64,000 nucleotides of DNA, from NCBI RefSeq assembly GCF_026343115.1, contig NZ_JAPEMC010000001.1:2728001-2792000 (forward strand). Reading direction: 5' to 3'. Source of the DNA: Streptomyces sp. NBC_00102 (GTDB lineage: Bacteria; Actinomycetota; Actinomycetes; Streptomycetales; Streptomycetaceae). The position numbers were made by a program, and so were the translations under genes. This document shows, piece after piece, positions 44,114-53,146 of the stretch; positions within the stretch are counted from its first letter, which is position 1; the number at the start of each line of letters is the position of its first letter. Below the pieces are notes generated by a model. That model had not been told where the DNA came from and made no database searches. It was given only the letters and a program-made list of their open reading frames with translations.

Positions 44114-45510
44114 AGTTCTCCTTCTGTCCCACGCGCCGTGTCGTGGGTCGTGTCGTCGTGGGTTCCGTCGTAGTGGGTCAGGCCGTCGAATCCGGCCCGC
44201 AGGCCGGCGTACCGGTCGGCGGCGGACCGCTCGTCCGGCTCCGCGCCGCCACGGGACGCACGCCGGGCGAGGGTGTCGCGCGCCCCGGCGGCGCCGTCGG
44301 CCAGCAGGTCGATGACGCACCAGGCCATCAGCACGGCCGGTTCCAGGGCGGCGAGGACATGGTCGGTGACGACGTAGTCGACGCTGTGCGCGTCGCCGGT
44401 GGCGGCCCCCGTGAACGGGTGCAGCACCGGCATGACCGCGCCGAGGTCCCCCATGTCGGTGGAGGCGCCGAGGTGCCGCCCGGGGACCACCGCGTCCGGG
44501 CCGAAGAGCGCGGCGCCGTTGGCCCTGGCCAGCGCCACCAACGACTCGTCCTGATGGTGCGGAAGGTAGTTGAGGGTGGTCTCCACGCTCACGCGGGCGC
44601 CCAGCGCCACCGCGCCCGCCCGGGCGGCCCGGTCGACGACGGCGCAGGCGCCGCGCAGGGCGTCCGGGGTGCGGGCCCGGATCACCACTTCGAGTTCGGC
44701 GCGGTCCGGTACGGCGGTGGGCGCGTCGCCGCCGTGCGCCAGCACGGCGTTGACGCGTACCGCGTCCTCGTCGCGGAAGGTGTCCCGCTGGGCGTCGATC
44801 GCGCCGATCGCCAGCATCGCCGCCTTCAGCGCGTTCACCCCGTGCCACGGGGACGAACCGGCGTGGCTGGCACGGCCGGTGAAGACGATCCACTTCACCA
44901 CCGAGCCGTTGTGGCTGTCCCCGACGCTGAGCCGGGCGGGCTGCCCCGACGTGTGGACGAGCATCGCCATGTCCACATCGTCGAAGGCGCCCCGCGCCAG
45001 CAGGTCGGCCTTGCCGACCAGGTGGGTCAGTTCACCGGCCCGTACCCGTTCGCGGCGCCACTCCAGCTCCACGCTCTCCTCGGCCGGTACGGCGAGGAAC
45101 GCCACGTCCCCGTCGAGGTGCCGGCGTACGGCGGCCAGGCCGATCGCGGCGCCGATCATCGACGCCACCTGGGCGTGGTGGCCGCAGGCGTGGGCCGCCC
45201 CGGTCTCCGGGTCGGCGAGCGGGTGGCGGGGCAGGACGAGGGCGTCCAGTTCGCCGAGCACGGCGACGGTGGGGCCCTTCGCTCGCCCGGACATCCGCGC
45301 CTTCACCCCGGTGAGGGAGAGGCCGCTCTCGAAGGGGAGCCCCAGCTCCGTGAACCACCCGGCCACCGTCGCGGCGGCCCGGTGCTCGCGGAACCCGGTC
45401 TCCGGGTGGCGCTGGAGGTCCTCGCTGAGGTCGAGCAACCGCTCCCGGTACCCCTCGATCGCCGCCCGCGCCCGCTCCTTGAGCCGCGCGACGGGTACGG
45501 GCGCCGTCAC
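44110..45510 (-). CDS. M20 family amidohydrolase (AbgB-like)
   Basis: A protein of 466 residues. M20 metal ligands visible: AHACGHHAQVASM, the catalytic glutamate in AVPAEESVELEW, then GRASHAGSSPWHGVNALKAA (dimerisation-domain His) and late TDMGDLGAVMP and HPFTGAATGDAHS. This pattern is that of AbgB/HipO-like amidohydrolases that cut N-acyl or aminobenzoyl amino acids. GTG 45510 overlaps the MFS stop and is part of the PucR operon. The C-terminal 60 residues are a non-conserved tail rich in Thr, Asp and His. Confidence 0.9.
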   Translation of the reverse strand: MTAPVPVARLKERARAAIEGYRERLLDLSEDLQRHPETGFREHRAAATVAGWFTELGLPFESGLSLTGVKARMSGRAKGPTVAVLGELDALVLPRHPLADPETGAAHACGHHAQVASMIGAAIGLAAVRRHLDGDVAFLAVPAEESVELEWRRERVRAGELTHLVGKADLLARGAFDDVDMAMLVHTSGQPARLSVGDSHNGSVVKWIVFTGRASHAGSSPWHGVNALKAAMLAIGAIDAQRDTFRDEDAVRVNAVLAHGGDAPTAVPDRAELEVVIRARTPDALRGACAVVDRAARAGAVALGARVSVETTLNYLPHHQDESLVALARANGAALFGPDAVVPGRHLGASTDMGDLGAVMPVLHPFTGAATGDAHSVDYVVTDHVLAALEPAVLMAWCVIDLLADGAAGARDTLARRASRGGAEPDERSAADRYAGLRAGFDGLTHYDGTHDDTTHDTARGTEGEL

Positions 45511-46835
45511 GCGGCACTCACCGCGACGGGCTCCGGTGCGGCCTTCGGGGCGGACTCCGACAGGTCCAGGTGGCGGCCGAGGCCGGCCCGGAACGCCTCC
45601 GGGGTCTGCGGGGTGACCAGCGCGCCGACGATCGCCAGGACACAGCCCGTACCGAGGAAGGAGAAGGCCACACCGTACGAGAAGTGCTCCGCGAGGAAGC
45701 CCATCACGAACGGGGAGATGGCACCGGCGAGCTGGCCGCCGAAGTTCACCATGCCGCCGCCGACACCCGCGTACTCCGGGGGCAGCATGCGCAGCGGCAG
45801 GCCGAAGATCTGCATGTACGCCAGGTACATCACGAGGGTCGCGCACGTCTCCCAGGCGATGAACTCGCCCGCGGACCCGGCGCGCACCATCATCACCAGC
45901 AGCCCGCCCAGCACCACCATGACGGGGATGACCACCCGGCGGTGGTTGCCCTTGAGGAAGCGGTCGAAGAGGTAGCCGCCGATCATCATGCTGATCGCCG
46001 CGGCGACCCACGGGACGCCGGAGAGCAGGCCCACGCCGGTGAGCGAGACGTCCTTGTTCTCGCGGAGGTAGGACGGCACCCAGGACACCAGCCCCCAGCC
46101 GATGATGTTGAACCCGCACATCATCAGGGCGAAGCGCCACATCATCGAGGACTTCAGCAGGCCCATCGCCTGGCGCAGCGACACCTGGGCGACCGGCTGC
46201 GGGGTGGTCGCCTGCCCGGTCGCGGCGGCGAGCTCCTCGGTGGTCAGCGGCTTCGGCATGCCCTTCCACAGCACGATCACGATGAGCAGGCCGAGTACGG
46301 ACACCGACCAGAACGCCCCGCGCCAGCCGAAGGCCACGATGAGCGGCGCGGCGACGATCGGGGCGATCGCGGAACCCAGCGGGTTGGACGCGGACATGAT
46401 GCCGTTCGCCGTCAGCCGCTGCGCCGGGGTGGTGCGTTCACTCAGGGCCTTCATGGAGGCGGCCGGGTACATGCCCTGGAAGATGCCGAAGACCGCGCGG
46501 ATCACGATCATGGTCGTGAGGCCGATGGCGATCCCGCTCGCGGCGGTGAAGACCGTCCAGCCGCCGGCCGCGATCAGCATCGCGCGGCGGGCGCCCTTGG
46601 TATCGGCGAGGATGCCGCCGGGGATCTGCATCGCCGCGTAGGTGATGAAGAAGGCCGTGAGGATCAGGCCCTGCATGGTGGTGCCGAGGCCGAACTCCTC
46701 ACCGATGTCGGGCAGGGCAAGGGTGATCACAAGCCGGTCGATGTAATCGATCAGCCAGGTCATGAAAAGCACGGCGACGGCGGCCGTGGCCACTCGCTTG
46801 GCTGAGCGAACCCGGGAGCTCTTGCCCTCTGTCAT
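45507..46835 (-). CDS. Major facilitator superfamily transporter (ACS-like)
   Basis: A protein of 442 residues with twelve predicted transmembrane helices. Motif-A-like ADTKGARRAMLIAAG follows helix 2, DYIDRLVITLALPDIG is in helix 1, and GIFQGMYPAASMKALS in helix 4, as in anion:cation symporters. It is probably the importer of the cluster's substrate, an organic anion such as a sugar acid or acyl amino acid. ATG 46835 has GGAGGTGGAAG upstream. The gene lies 28 bases after the PucR gene. Confidence 0.92.
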   Translation of the reverse strand: MTEGKSSRVRSAKRVATAAVAVLFMTWLIDYIDRLVITLALPDIGEEFGLGTTMQGLILTAFFITYAAMQIPGGILADTKGARRAMLIAAGGWTVFTAASGIAIGLTTMIVIRAVFGIFQGMYPAASMKALSERTTPAQRLTANGIMSASNPLGSAIAPIVAAPLIVAFGWRGAFWSVSVLGLLIVIVLWKGMPKPLTTEELAAATGQATTPQPVAQVSLRQAMGLLKSSMMWRFALMMCGFNIIGWGLVSWVPSYLRENKDVSLTGVGLLSGVPWVAAAISMMIGGYLFDRFLKGNHRRVVIPVMVVLGGLLVMMVRAGSAGEFIAWETCATLVMYLAYMQIFGLPLRMLPPEYAGVGGGMVNFGGQLAGAISPFVMGFLAEHFSYGVAFSFLGTGCVLAIVGALVTPQTPEAFRAGLGRHLDLSESAPKAAPEPVAVSAA

Positions 46836-46863
46836 CTTCCACCTCCACGCGGATACCGGTCGA

Positions 46864-48606
46864 TCACGACCCGGAACCTGTCGTCGGATCGTGGTCAGCA
46901 GTGTGCAAACTGGGCGTACTCCCACGGTTTGTGGACGGCGAAGAGGTTTTCGGCGTTCTCTCGTGCTCCGCGACAAAAGCGTTCGCCCCGAGGGCGAAGA
47001 GCTGTACGGCTGCGTTCAGCCGCTCGTAGGGATCGGCCAGGTCGAGCCCGGTGAGCTCACGTATCCGGCCCATGCGGTAACGCAGCGTGTTGGCGTGGAT
47101 GTTCAGGTCCCGGGAGGCGGCCGCGGTGTCCCCGAAGGCGTCGAGATAGGCCGCCAGGGTCTGCGTGTACGCCGTGCCGCGCCGCAGATCGTGCGCGCGC
47201 AGCCGGTGCACCGGCCCGTCCTGGAGCCGCCGGTCCGCGGTGACGGCCTCGCCCAGCACCAGCAGGTTCGCGGTGCCCCGCACGTCCTCCAGGCAGGCGC
47301 TGCGGACCTCGCCGCGCCGGGCCAGGGCGCGTACCACCAGCTCCGCCTCCATCCGGCTGGCGGGCAGCTCCCCCAGGTGCGGTACGCACGGCCCGATGCC
47401 GGTACGCGGCCTGGCGCCGACCGCGTCGGCCACCGCGGCGGCGACCGCGTCCGCGGCCCGGCGTATCCCGTCCCGGTCGACCGGGCCCACCAGTGCGAGG
47501 ACGACCCGGGAGGGGCCGGTGGTGGCCAGCGCGCGCCACCGGTAACCGGCGAGGTGGCGCAGCGCCTCCTCCTTCGCCCGGTACAGGTCGGCGGCGCCGA
47601 GCCGGGTGCCGTGCGCGGAGAGGTCCGCGATCAGCACGGTGACCGGCGTCCCCGGGTCGACGGCCAGGTGGGAGGCGGCGAGGCGCGGATCGACGTCGCC
47701 GAGCAGGGCCCGGCCGAAGAGCTCCTCGTCCAGCCGCCGCCGGGCCACCTCCTCCTGGTCGAGGCCGAGCAGCACGCTCACGGCGGCCGTCGCGGCGTCC
47801 GCGAGCAGCACGGCGGCATTCGCTGGGAGCGGTTCGGCGCCCTCGGCGACCCAGATCGAGCCGAGGTTCTCCGTACCGGCGCGCACCGCCGCCGCGAGCC
47901 GACGCCCCGCGCCGAGCTCGGGGACCGCCGCCACGTCGACCACCTCGGGGCCGGACCAGAGCCGCCGGTAGACGCCGAGTTCGACGAGGCGGGCCCGGTA
48001 GCCGACCGGGCCGTGCTGGTCGAGCACGGCGGCCCGGCGCATCTCGTCGTCGCCGGGGCCCAGCCGGGAGGCGGCGAGCAGCTCCTGACCGGGGGTGAAG
48101 ATCATGACCGAGCCGTTGACCAGCCGGGAGAGCGAGTTGGCGAGGCCCACCAGGTCGTGTCGGCGCCCGAACAGCGCGGCCCGCCGCGTACCCGGCCCGA
48201 CCCGTACGGCCAGCAGCGCGCGCAGCCGTCCGATCAGGTCCGTCCAGTCCTGGTCGGCCGCCAGCGCCAGGACCGCGACGCCGTGTTCCGTACCGAGGGC
48301 GCTCGTCTCCCGCAGCGCGCGGTCCCCGCCGTCCTTGACGATCACCGCGCCCGCCCCGGCCGCGACCGCCGCCCGGATCAGCCCGCCGGGCTCGCCCCCG
48401 GCCCCGATGCCGAGCAGCACCGCGCTCGGGCGGTCGGGTGCTTGCGGGTGCGGTCCGGCCGCCGGATCGGCTCCGGCTGCCGCGTCCGGCCCCGGGGTGC
48501 CCTCGTGGACGGTGAGCGTGCGGACCGGTACGCCCAGGCCGTGCGGGGCTGCCCATACGGCGACGGTGCCGGGCCCCAGGCAGTCCACGACGGTGGCCAG
48601 GGTCAC
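46864..48606 (-). CDS. PucR family transcriptional regulator
   Basis: A protein of 580 residues. The N-terminal PucR ligand domain holds LATVVDCLGPGTVAVWAAPH and AVLLGIGAGGEPGGLI; a GAF-like middle contains FTPGQELLAASRLGPGDDEM. The C-terminal PucR helix-turn-helix is clear: AYLDAFGDTAAASRDLNIHA then NTLRYRMGRIRELTGLDL. The family activates catabolic genes in response to the pathway substrate. GTG 48606 was chosen because it starts the conserved domain; the upstream extension is repeat sequence. It is probably the regulator of the MFS-M20-SDR-deacetylase genes that follow on the same strand, and perhaps of the divergent M20 peptidase. Confidence 0.9.
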   Translation of the reverse strand: MTLATVVDCLGPGTVAVWAAPHGLGVPVRTLTVHEGTPGPDAAAGADPAAGPHPQAPDRPSAVLLGIGAGGEPGGLIRAAVAAGAGAVIVKDGGDRALRETSALGTEHGVAVLALAADQDWTDLIGRLRALLAVRVGPGTRRAALFGRRHDLVGLANSLSRLVNGSVMIFTPGQELLAASRLGPGDDEMRRAAVLDQHGPVGYRARLVELGVYRRLWSGPEVVDVAAVPELGAGRRLAAAVRAGTENLGSIWVAEGAEPLPANAAVLLADAATAAVSVLLGLDQEEVARRRLDEELFGRALLGDVDPRLAASHLAVDPGTPVTVLIADLSAHGTRLGAADLYRAKEEALRHLAGYRWRALATTGPSRVVLALVGPVDRDGIRRAADAVAAAVADAVGARPRTGIGPCVPHLGELPASRMEAELVVRALARRGEVRSACLEDVRGTANLLVLGEAVTADRRLQDGPVHRLRAHDLRRGTAYTQTLAAYLDAFGDTAAASRDLNIHANTLRYRMGRIRELTGLDLADPYERLNAAVQLFALGANAFVAEHERTPKTSSPSTNRGSTPSLHTADHDPTTGSGS

Positions 48607-48700
48607 CGGGCATCGGCACCGGACTGCCCGGGCACGCCTCCGGCGACGGCTGCGTCGGGGGGCCCGGCGACGGCACCCACGTGCCCCGGGTCGCGGCCGG

Positions 48701-48772
48701 GCACGCGCTCCGGGTTGTGGTCCGGCACACGCTCCGGGTCGTGGTCCGGCACATGCTCCGGGTTGTGGTCCG
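48701..48772. repeat. three perfect-length 24-bp tandem repeats
   Basis: Three units of GCAC followed by NNGCTCCGGGTTGTGGTCCG (48701, 48725, 48749) differ at only a few positions, and a degraded copy lies upstream. They fill the divergent region of the PucR and M20 peptidase genes, where a PucR site would be expected. Confidence 0.85.
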
Positions 48773-48884
48773 GCAAGGCGGATCAGCTCCAAAACTTGGC
48801 GGGTCACACAAACTTTCGCATGTCGGGACAGAGCAATCATGCAGAGGCGTATCCCCACGGAAGCCGCGCCAAAGGAGTCCCGCC

Positions 48885-50057
48885 GTGCCCGCACCCCAAG
48901 TCCTCGACCCGCGTGACCTGTTGCGCCGCCTCATCGCCGACACCGATGCGATGGTCACGGATCTGGAACGACTGGTACGGGCCGAATCCCCCTCCTCGGA
49001 CGGCGACGCACTGGGCGCGTGCCGGAACGTCCTGGCCGACATCGGCACCCGCCTCCTCGGCACCGCCCCCACGGTGCTGCCGAACGACACCGGCAACGGC
49101 CGCCCCGGCGGGCTCCTCTGGCGCCTCGGCCCGGCCGACGTGCGGCCCGTCATGCTGGTGGGCCACTTCGACACCGTGTTCCCGAAGGGCACGCTGAAGC
49201 GCCGGCCGTTCCTGGTCGACGGCACCCGGGCGACCGGCCCCGGCGTCTTCGACATGAAGGGCGGCCTGATCCAAGGCCTCTACGGCCTGGCCCGCCTCCG
49301 CGAACTGACCGGCGAAGACCCCGCCGTCGCGTTCCTGATCACCGCCGACGAGGAGATCGGCTCCCCGGCGGGCGGCGCGGTCGTCACCGAGTGGGCGCGC
49401 ACGTCCCGCGCGGCACTGGTCCTGGAGGGCGCGGCGGACGGTGGTGGGCTGAAGCACGCGCGCAAGGGTTGGTCGTTCTACGACATCCGCGTGAAGGGCA
49501 TCGCCGCCCACGCCGGCCTGGAACCCGACAAGGGCAGCAACGCTCTCTCCGACCTGGCCAGGATCATCGTCGCGCTGGAATCCCTCGCCGCGTACGACGA
49601 GCGGGTCACCGTCACCCCGACGGTCGCGAGCGCCGGGACCGCCCAGAACACCGTCCCCGACCGTGCCCATGTGACCGTCGACGTCCGCGTCCCCGACCTC
49701 CAGGCGCAGAAGGACATCGACGCCGAACTCCACCGCATCGTCGCCGACGTGGCACGGCTCCCCTTCGAAATCACCGGCGGCCCCAACCGCCCGCCCCTCG
49801 AAGAATCCTCCGCCACGGACCTGCTGGGGACGGCCCGTACCGCGCTGGCCGAACTGGGCCTGGAATGGCCCGGATCGGCAGCCGTGGGCGGCATCTCCGA
49901 CGGCAACCTCTGCGCGGCCGCCGGGGCCCCCACCCTGGACGGCCTCGGCGCGGTGGGCGGAGGCCCGCACGCCGACCACGAGTGGACCGACGTGACCCGC
50001 ATGCCCGAACGGGCCGCCCTGGTGGCGCGGATGGTGACGCTGCTCCAGGAGGGCTGA
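48885..50057 (+). CDS. M20 family metallopeptidase (CPG2/ArgE-like)
   Basis: A protein of 390 residues. Metal and catalytic residues: VGHFDTVFPKGTL, GPGVFDMKGGLIQG, LITADEEIGSPAGG and a dimerisation-domain His in IAAHAGLEPDKGSNAL; the late metal His is in GPHADHEW. This is the carboxypeptidase G2 branch of M20, which removes C-terminal glutamate or other amino acids from N-acyl amino acids. GTG 48885 has AAAGGAG upstream. Being divergent from PucR, it may belong to the same regulon. Confidence 0.92.
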   Translation: MPAPQVLDPRDLLRRLIADTDAMVTDLERLVRAESPSSDGDALGACRNVLADIGTRLLGTAPTVLPNDTGNGRPGGLLWRLGPADVRPVMLVGHFDTVFPKGTLKRRPFLVDGTRATGPGVFDMKGGLIQGLYGLARLRELTGEDPAVAFLITADEEIGSPAGGAVVTEWARTSRAALVLEGAADGGGLKHARKGWSFYDIRVKGIAAHAGLEPDKGSNALSDLARIIVALESLAAYDERVTVTPTVASAGTAQNTVPDRAHVTVDVRVPDLQAQKDIDAELHRIVADVARLPFEITGGPNRPPLEESSATDLLGTARTALAELGLEWPGSAAVGGISDGNLCAAAGAPTLDGLGAVGGGPHADHEWTDVTRMPERAALVARMVTLLQEG

Positions 50058-50159
50058 GGGGACGGGGCCGCCAACCGGGGGCGGGGGGGCGGGGGGCCGG
50101 GGGGCCGGTTGCGTACGGGAGGTACAGGGGTCCGTCCGTACGTGACCGGGCCCGACGGT

Positions 50160-51368
50160 TCAGCCCTGTCCCGGGTGCTCCTCCTCGTCGGGGCCGCCGA
50201 ACCCGGCGAACATGTCCAGCAACGACTGCGGGGCGTTCGGCGCGAAGATGGCCTCCAGACCCTCGTCGGACTCCAGCGCCGTCCGCTCGGCGCGCGGGAA
50301 GAGGAGCTCCTCGTACGCCGCGAGCGCCGACTCCGTGTCCCCCGGGTGCGCGGCCAGGCAGCGGCCGAGGTCCGCCCCGTCGATCAGCGCGAGGTTCGCG
50401 CCCTCCCCGGCGAACGGCGACATCAGGTGCGCCGCGTCCCCGAGCAGCGTGACGCCCGGAACCCGGGCCCAGCGGTGGCCGGCGGGCAGTGCGTGGATGT
50501 GCCGGGGCACCACCGGCCCGTCCGCCTCGGCGATGAGCCCGCGCAGACTGGGCGCCCAGTCCGCGAAGTGCTCCAGCACGGCCGCCTTCGCCGCCCCGGT
50601 GTCGGTGAAGTCGACCGTTCCCAGCCAGCTTTCGTCGGTGCGCAGCGCCACATAGACGTGCAGGCTGCCGTCCGTCTCACGGTGGCCCAGCAACGCCTTC
50701 CCGTCGCCGAGCCCGAAGAACATCCCCCCGCCGAGCAGCGCCGCGGCCTCGGGGTGGCGGGTGTCCGCGTCGAACAGGTCGACCTCCACGAAGGAGATCC
50801 CGGTGTACGCGGGCACCGCGTCGGACACCAGCGACCGGACCCGCGACCAAGCGCCGTCGGCCCCGACGAGCAGATCGGTGGTGAAGGCCGAACCGTCCGC
50901 GAGCGTCACCTCGTACCGGCCCTGCCCGTCACCGTCCGTCGCCCGGCACGCCACCACCTTGGAGTTCCAGCGGATGGTGTCCTCCGGGAGTGAGGTGAGC
51001 AGCAGATCACGCAGATCGCCCCGGTCGATCTCGGGACGCCCGCCGGAGCCGTCGTCCTCCTCCTCCCGGTGGACGAAGCCGGTCTTGTCGAGCACCCGCA
51101 GCGCCTGACCGCCCGGGTGCACCTTCGCCAGGAACGCCTCGTGCAGCCGCGCCTCGCGCAGCGCCGTCTGCCCGCTCTCCTCGTGGATGTCGAGCATCCC
51201 GCCCTGCTTACGGGCGTCCGGCGAGGCGTCCAGGTCGAAGACCGGAACGTCGATGCCGTGCACGTGCAGGACCCGGGCGAGCATCAGGCCGCCGAGCCCA
51301 CCGCCGACGACGGCTATGGGGTGGTGGGGGGTGGGGGTGGTCGACGTGGATGAAGTGGTGGTCGTCAT
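50160..51368 (-). CDS. FAD-dependent monooxygenase (TetX-like)
   Basis: A protein of 402 residues. FAD motif VVGGGLGGLMLARVL, the DG motif VGADGAWSRVRS, and GD motif LLGDAAHLMSPFAGEG with NLALIDGADL. KQGGMLDIHEESGQTAL is typical of the TetX/aromatic hydroxylase branch. It would hydroxylate an aromatic or antibiotic-like small molecule with NADPH and oxygen. It is followed upstream by a TetR gene with strong operators on the same strand, 66 bases apart, so the two probably share regulation. Confidence 0.92.
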   Translation of the reverse strand: MTTTTSSTSTTPTPHHPIAVVGGGLGGLMLARVLHVHGIDVPVFDLDASPDARKQGGMLDIHEESGQTALREARLHEAFLAKVHPGGQALRVLDKTGFVHREEEDDGSGGRPEIDRGDLRDLLLTSLPEDTIRWNSKVVACRATDGDGQGRYEVTLADGSAFTTDLLVGADGAWSRVRSLVSDAVPAYTGISFVEVDLFDADTRHPEAAALLGGGMFFGLGDGKALLGHRETDGSLHVYVALRTDESWLGTVDFTDTGAAKAAVLEHFADWAPSLRGLIAEADGPVVPRHIHALPAGHRWARVPGVTLLGDAAHLMSPFAGEGANLALIDGADLGRCLAAHPGDTESALAAYEELLFPRAERTALESDEGLEAIFAPNAPQSLLDMFAGFGGPDEEEHPGQG

Positions 51369-51434
51369 GGCGTGGCTCCTTCTCGACGTACTTCGTACCG
51401 GCGACAGCGCCGGATCGGTTCAGGTCGGATCGGG

Positions 51435-52145
51435 TCAGATCAGGTCGCGCGGGGTGGTCAGCGCACCGTTGACGACCACCCGGAACATCCACCCGAGGCG
51501 CTGCGGCGGGGCCCCGGAGAACAGGTCGTCGCCGAGCGCGGCGATACGCGGATACGTGTCGGCGGACGCGGCGCGCAGCGCTCCCACCAGCGCGTCGTGC
51601 TCCTCCTCGGCGGAGTCGGTCTCCGAACGGGTGCCCTGCTCGGCAGCGGCGGCGGTCGCCAGCTGGAGCAGGACGTCCACGCCCCAGGCGGCCTGCCCCG
51701 GAGGCACCCCGCCCTCGTCCAGCAGGGCGAGGACCGCCTCCACGAGGGCCAGGTAGTTCGCCCCGGTGGGCCGGGCCACGAGCGCGGAACGCGCCAGGCT
51801 CGGGTGCTCGAACAGCACCCCCGTGTAGGACCCCAGCACCTGGACGAGCCGCTCCCGCCAGTCCTCCCGCACCGCGCCCGGGTTCTTCGCGGGGCTCAGG
51901 TCGACCGCCCCGAGGTACTCCTCCAGGATCGCGGCGTGCAGCTCGGCCGTGTTCCCGAAGTAGACGTAGAGCGAGGCCGGCCCGGTGTCCAGCTCCGTCG
52001 CCAGACGCCGCATGGTCACGCGCTGGAGCCCTTCGGCCCGCATGATCCGCACGGCGGCCTCGACGATGCCCGCATGGCTGAGCGCGGGCTTGGCAGGCCG
52101 CTCACGGCGGCTGCGGGGTGCTGAGGCGGGGGTGGCTGGTGTCAT
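51435..52145 (-). CDS. TetR family transcriptional regulator
   Basis: A protein of 236 residues. Helix-turn-helix at about residues 22-68: HAGIVEAAVRIMRAEGLQRV, TMRRLATELDTGPASLYVYF. A large C-terminal TetR_C-like domain follows (PGQAAWGVDVLLQLATAAAA). It probably represses itself and the monooxygenase gene downstream in the same transcript; two perfect palindromes lie just upstream of its start. Confidence 0.93.
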   Translation of the reverse strand: MTPATPASAPRSRRERPAKPALSHAGIVEAAVRIMRAEGLQRVTMRRLATELDTGPASLYVYFGNTAELHAAILEEYLGAVDLSPAKNPGAVREDWRERLVQVLGSYTGVLFEHPSLARSALVARPTGANYLALVEAVLALLDEGGVPPGQAAWGVDVLLQLATAAAAEQGTRSETDSAEEEHDALVGALRAASADTYPRIAALGDDLFSGAPPQRLGWMFRVVVNGALTTPRDLI

Positions 52146-52157
52146 ACGACGAGGGTA

Positions 52158-52202
52158 ACGAACATGTTCGTAGCGAACAAGTACTTCACGAACATGTTCG
52201 TT
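52158..52202. promoter_or_regulatory. two perfect TetR operators
   Basis: ACGAACATGTTCGT occurs at 52158-52171 and again at 52188-52201, 30 bases apart, and a degenerate CGAACAAGTACTTC lies between. They begin 13 bases upstream of the tetR start codon, so autorepression is likely. Confidence 0.85.
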
Positions 52203-52286
52203 AACGACACTGCCCGGCCCGACCCACCCCGGCACTGCGGCCCCTCCGCGCCGCACCGGCAGGACCTGGGCAGCCCAGACCGAACG

Positions 52287-52863
52287 AGGCCATCCCCGCA
52301 CGCGCGGGGAGCACTGCTCGGTCAGCGTGAGCGGCGTCCGCCACACGGGACCATCCCCGCACGCGCGGGGAGCACGCCGCTGCCGTCGCCTACCGGGAAG
52401 CCCACGGGGGACCATCCCCGCAATCGCGGGGAGCACCTGGAGGAGATCGACGACGCCCGTCCGGGCCAGGGACCATCCCCGCATGCGCGGGGAGCACGTC
52501 GCCCCTTTCCGGGTGGTGTGCTTTTCTGCGGGACCATCTCCGCACGCGCGGGGAGCACCACTCGACCAACGCGGTCGCGTTCGACGTGCGGGGACCATCC
52601 CCGCACGCGCGGGGAGCACAACCACGTTGGCGCCGACGGCAAGAAGTACCAGGGACCATCCCCGCACGCGCGGGGAGCACAGGTCGCGGAGGACGCTCGT
52701 GATGTGCGCCTCGGGACCATCCCCGCACGCGCGGGGAGCACTGGATGGTCGACGCTCTCGCGCTCACCGGCCAGGGACCATCCCCGCACGCGCGGGGAGC
52801 ACTTGTAGAGGACACCGTTGCGGCGGTGGGCCGGGGGACCATCCCCGCACGCGCGGGGAGCAC
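52287..52863 (-). CRISPR. Type I-E CRISPR array 1: 10 repeats, 9 spacers
   Basis: The 28-base repeat (plus-strand form GGACCATCCCCGCACG then CGCGGGGAGCAC) recurs every 61 bases at 52287, 52348, 52409, 52470, 52531, 52592, 52653, 52714, 52775 and 52836. Its crRNA-strand form begins GTGCTCCCCGCG, the actinomycete I-E type with a stable CCCCGCG stem. Repeats at the left end are degenerate (changes in copies 1, 3, 4 and 5), and the right end is followed by a leader shared with array 2. Transcription is therefore leftward. Spacers are 33 bases (32 if a conserved G is counted as repeat). No cas gene is in the window. Confidence 0.97.
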
Positions 52864-52940
52864 TCTTCCTGACCTGCGGGTTTACCTCGCCGAATCGCCG
52901 GATTCGACCAACTTCACCGAGTCGGGCATTTCACCCTCTC
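52864..52940 (-). promoter_or_regulatory. CRISPR leader of array 1
   Basis: The 75 bases after the last repeat (TCTTCCTGACCTGCGGGTTT and onward to ATTTCACCCTC) are nearly identical to those after array 2, apart from two short differences. This is the leader that holds the promoter and the acquisition site. Confidence 0.85.
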
Positions 52941-53146
52941 CGCCCAACGTTCTCCCTTGGCGCCAAGTCAACATCAGCCGAACCGACTTCCGCCGAAGAA
53001 ACAAGCACCTGGACAACCTCATGTGCGCCATGGCCCGCCGCACCGAGCTCAATCCGCTCACGTCCGGTGCCGGTCCGCACTGGCCATCTCGACGCGATAG
53101 AGGCCACAGGTCTCGCCGTTCCAAGGTCAGATGGGCCGACCCTCTT

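Noticed and set aside
52164..52872. Long open frames across CRISPR array 1 with repeating PSPHARGA or RGWSP-type peptides
   Set aside because: They are products of the 61-bp repeat period and have no independent gene features. The same applies across array 2.
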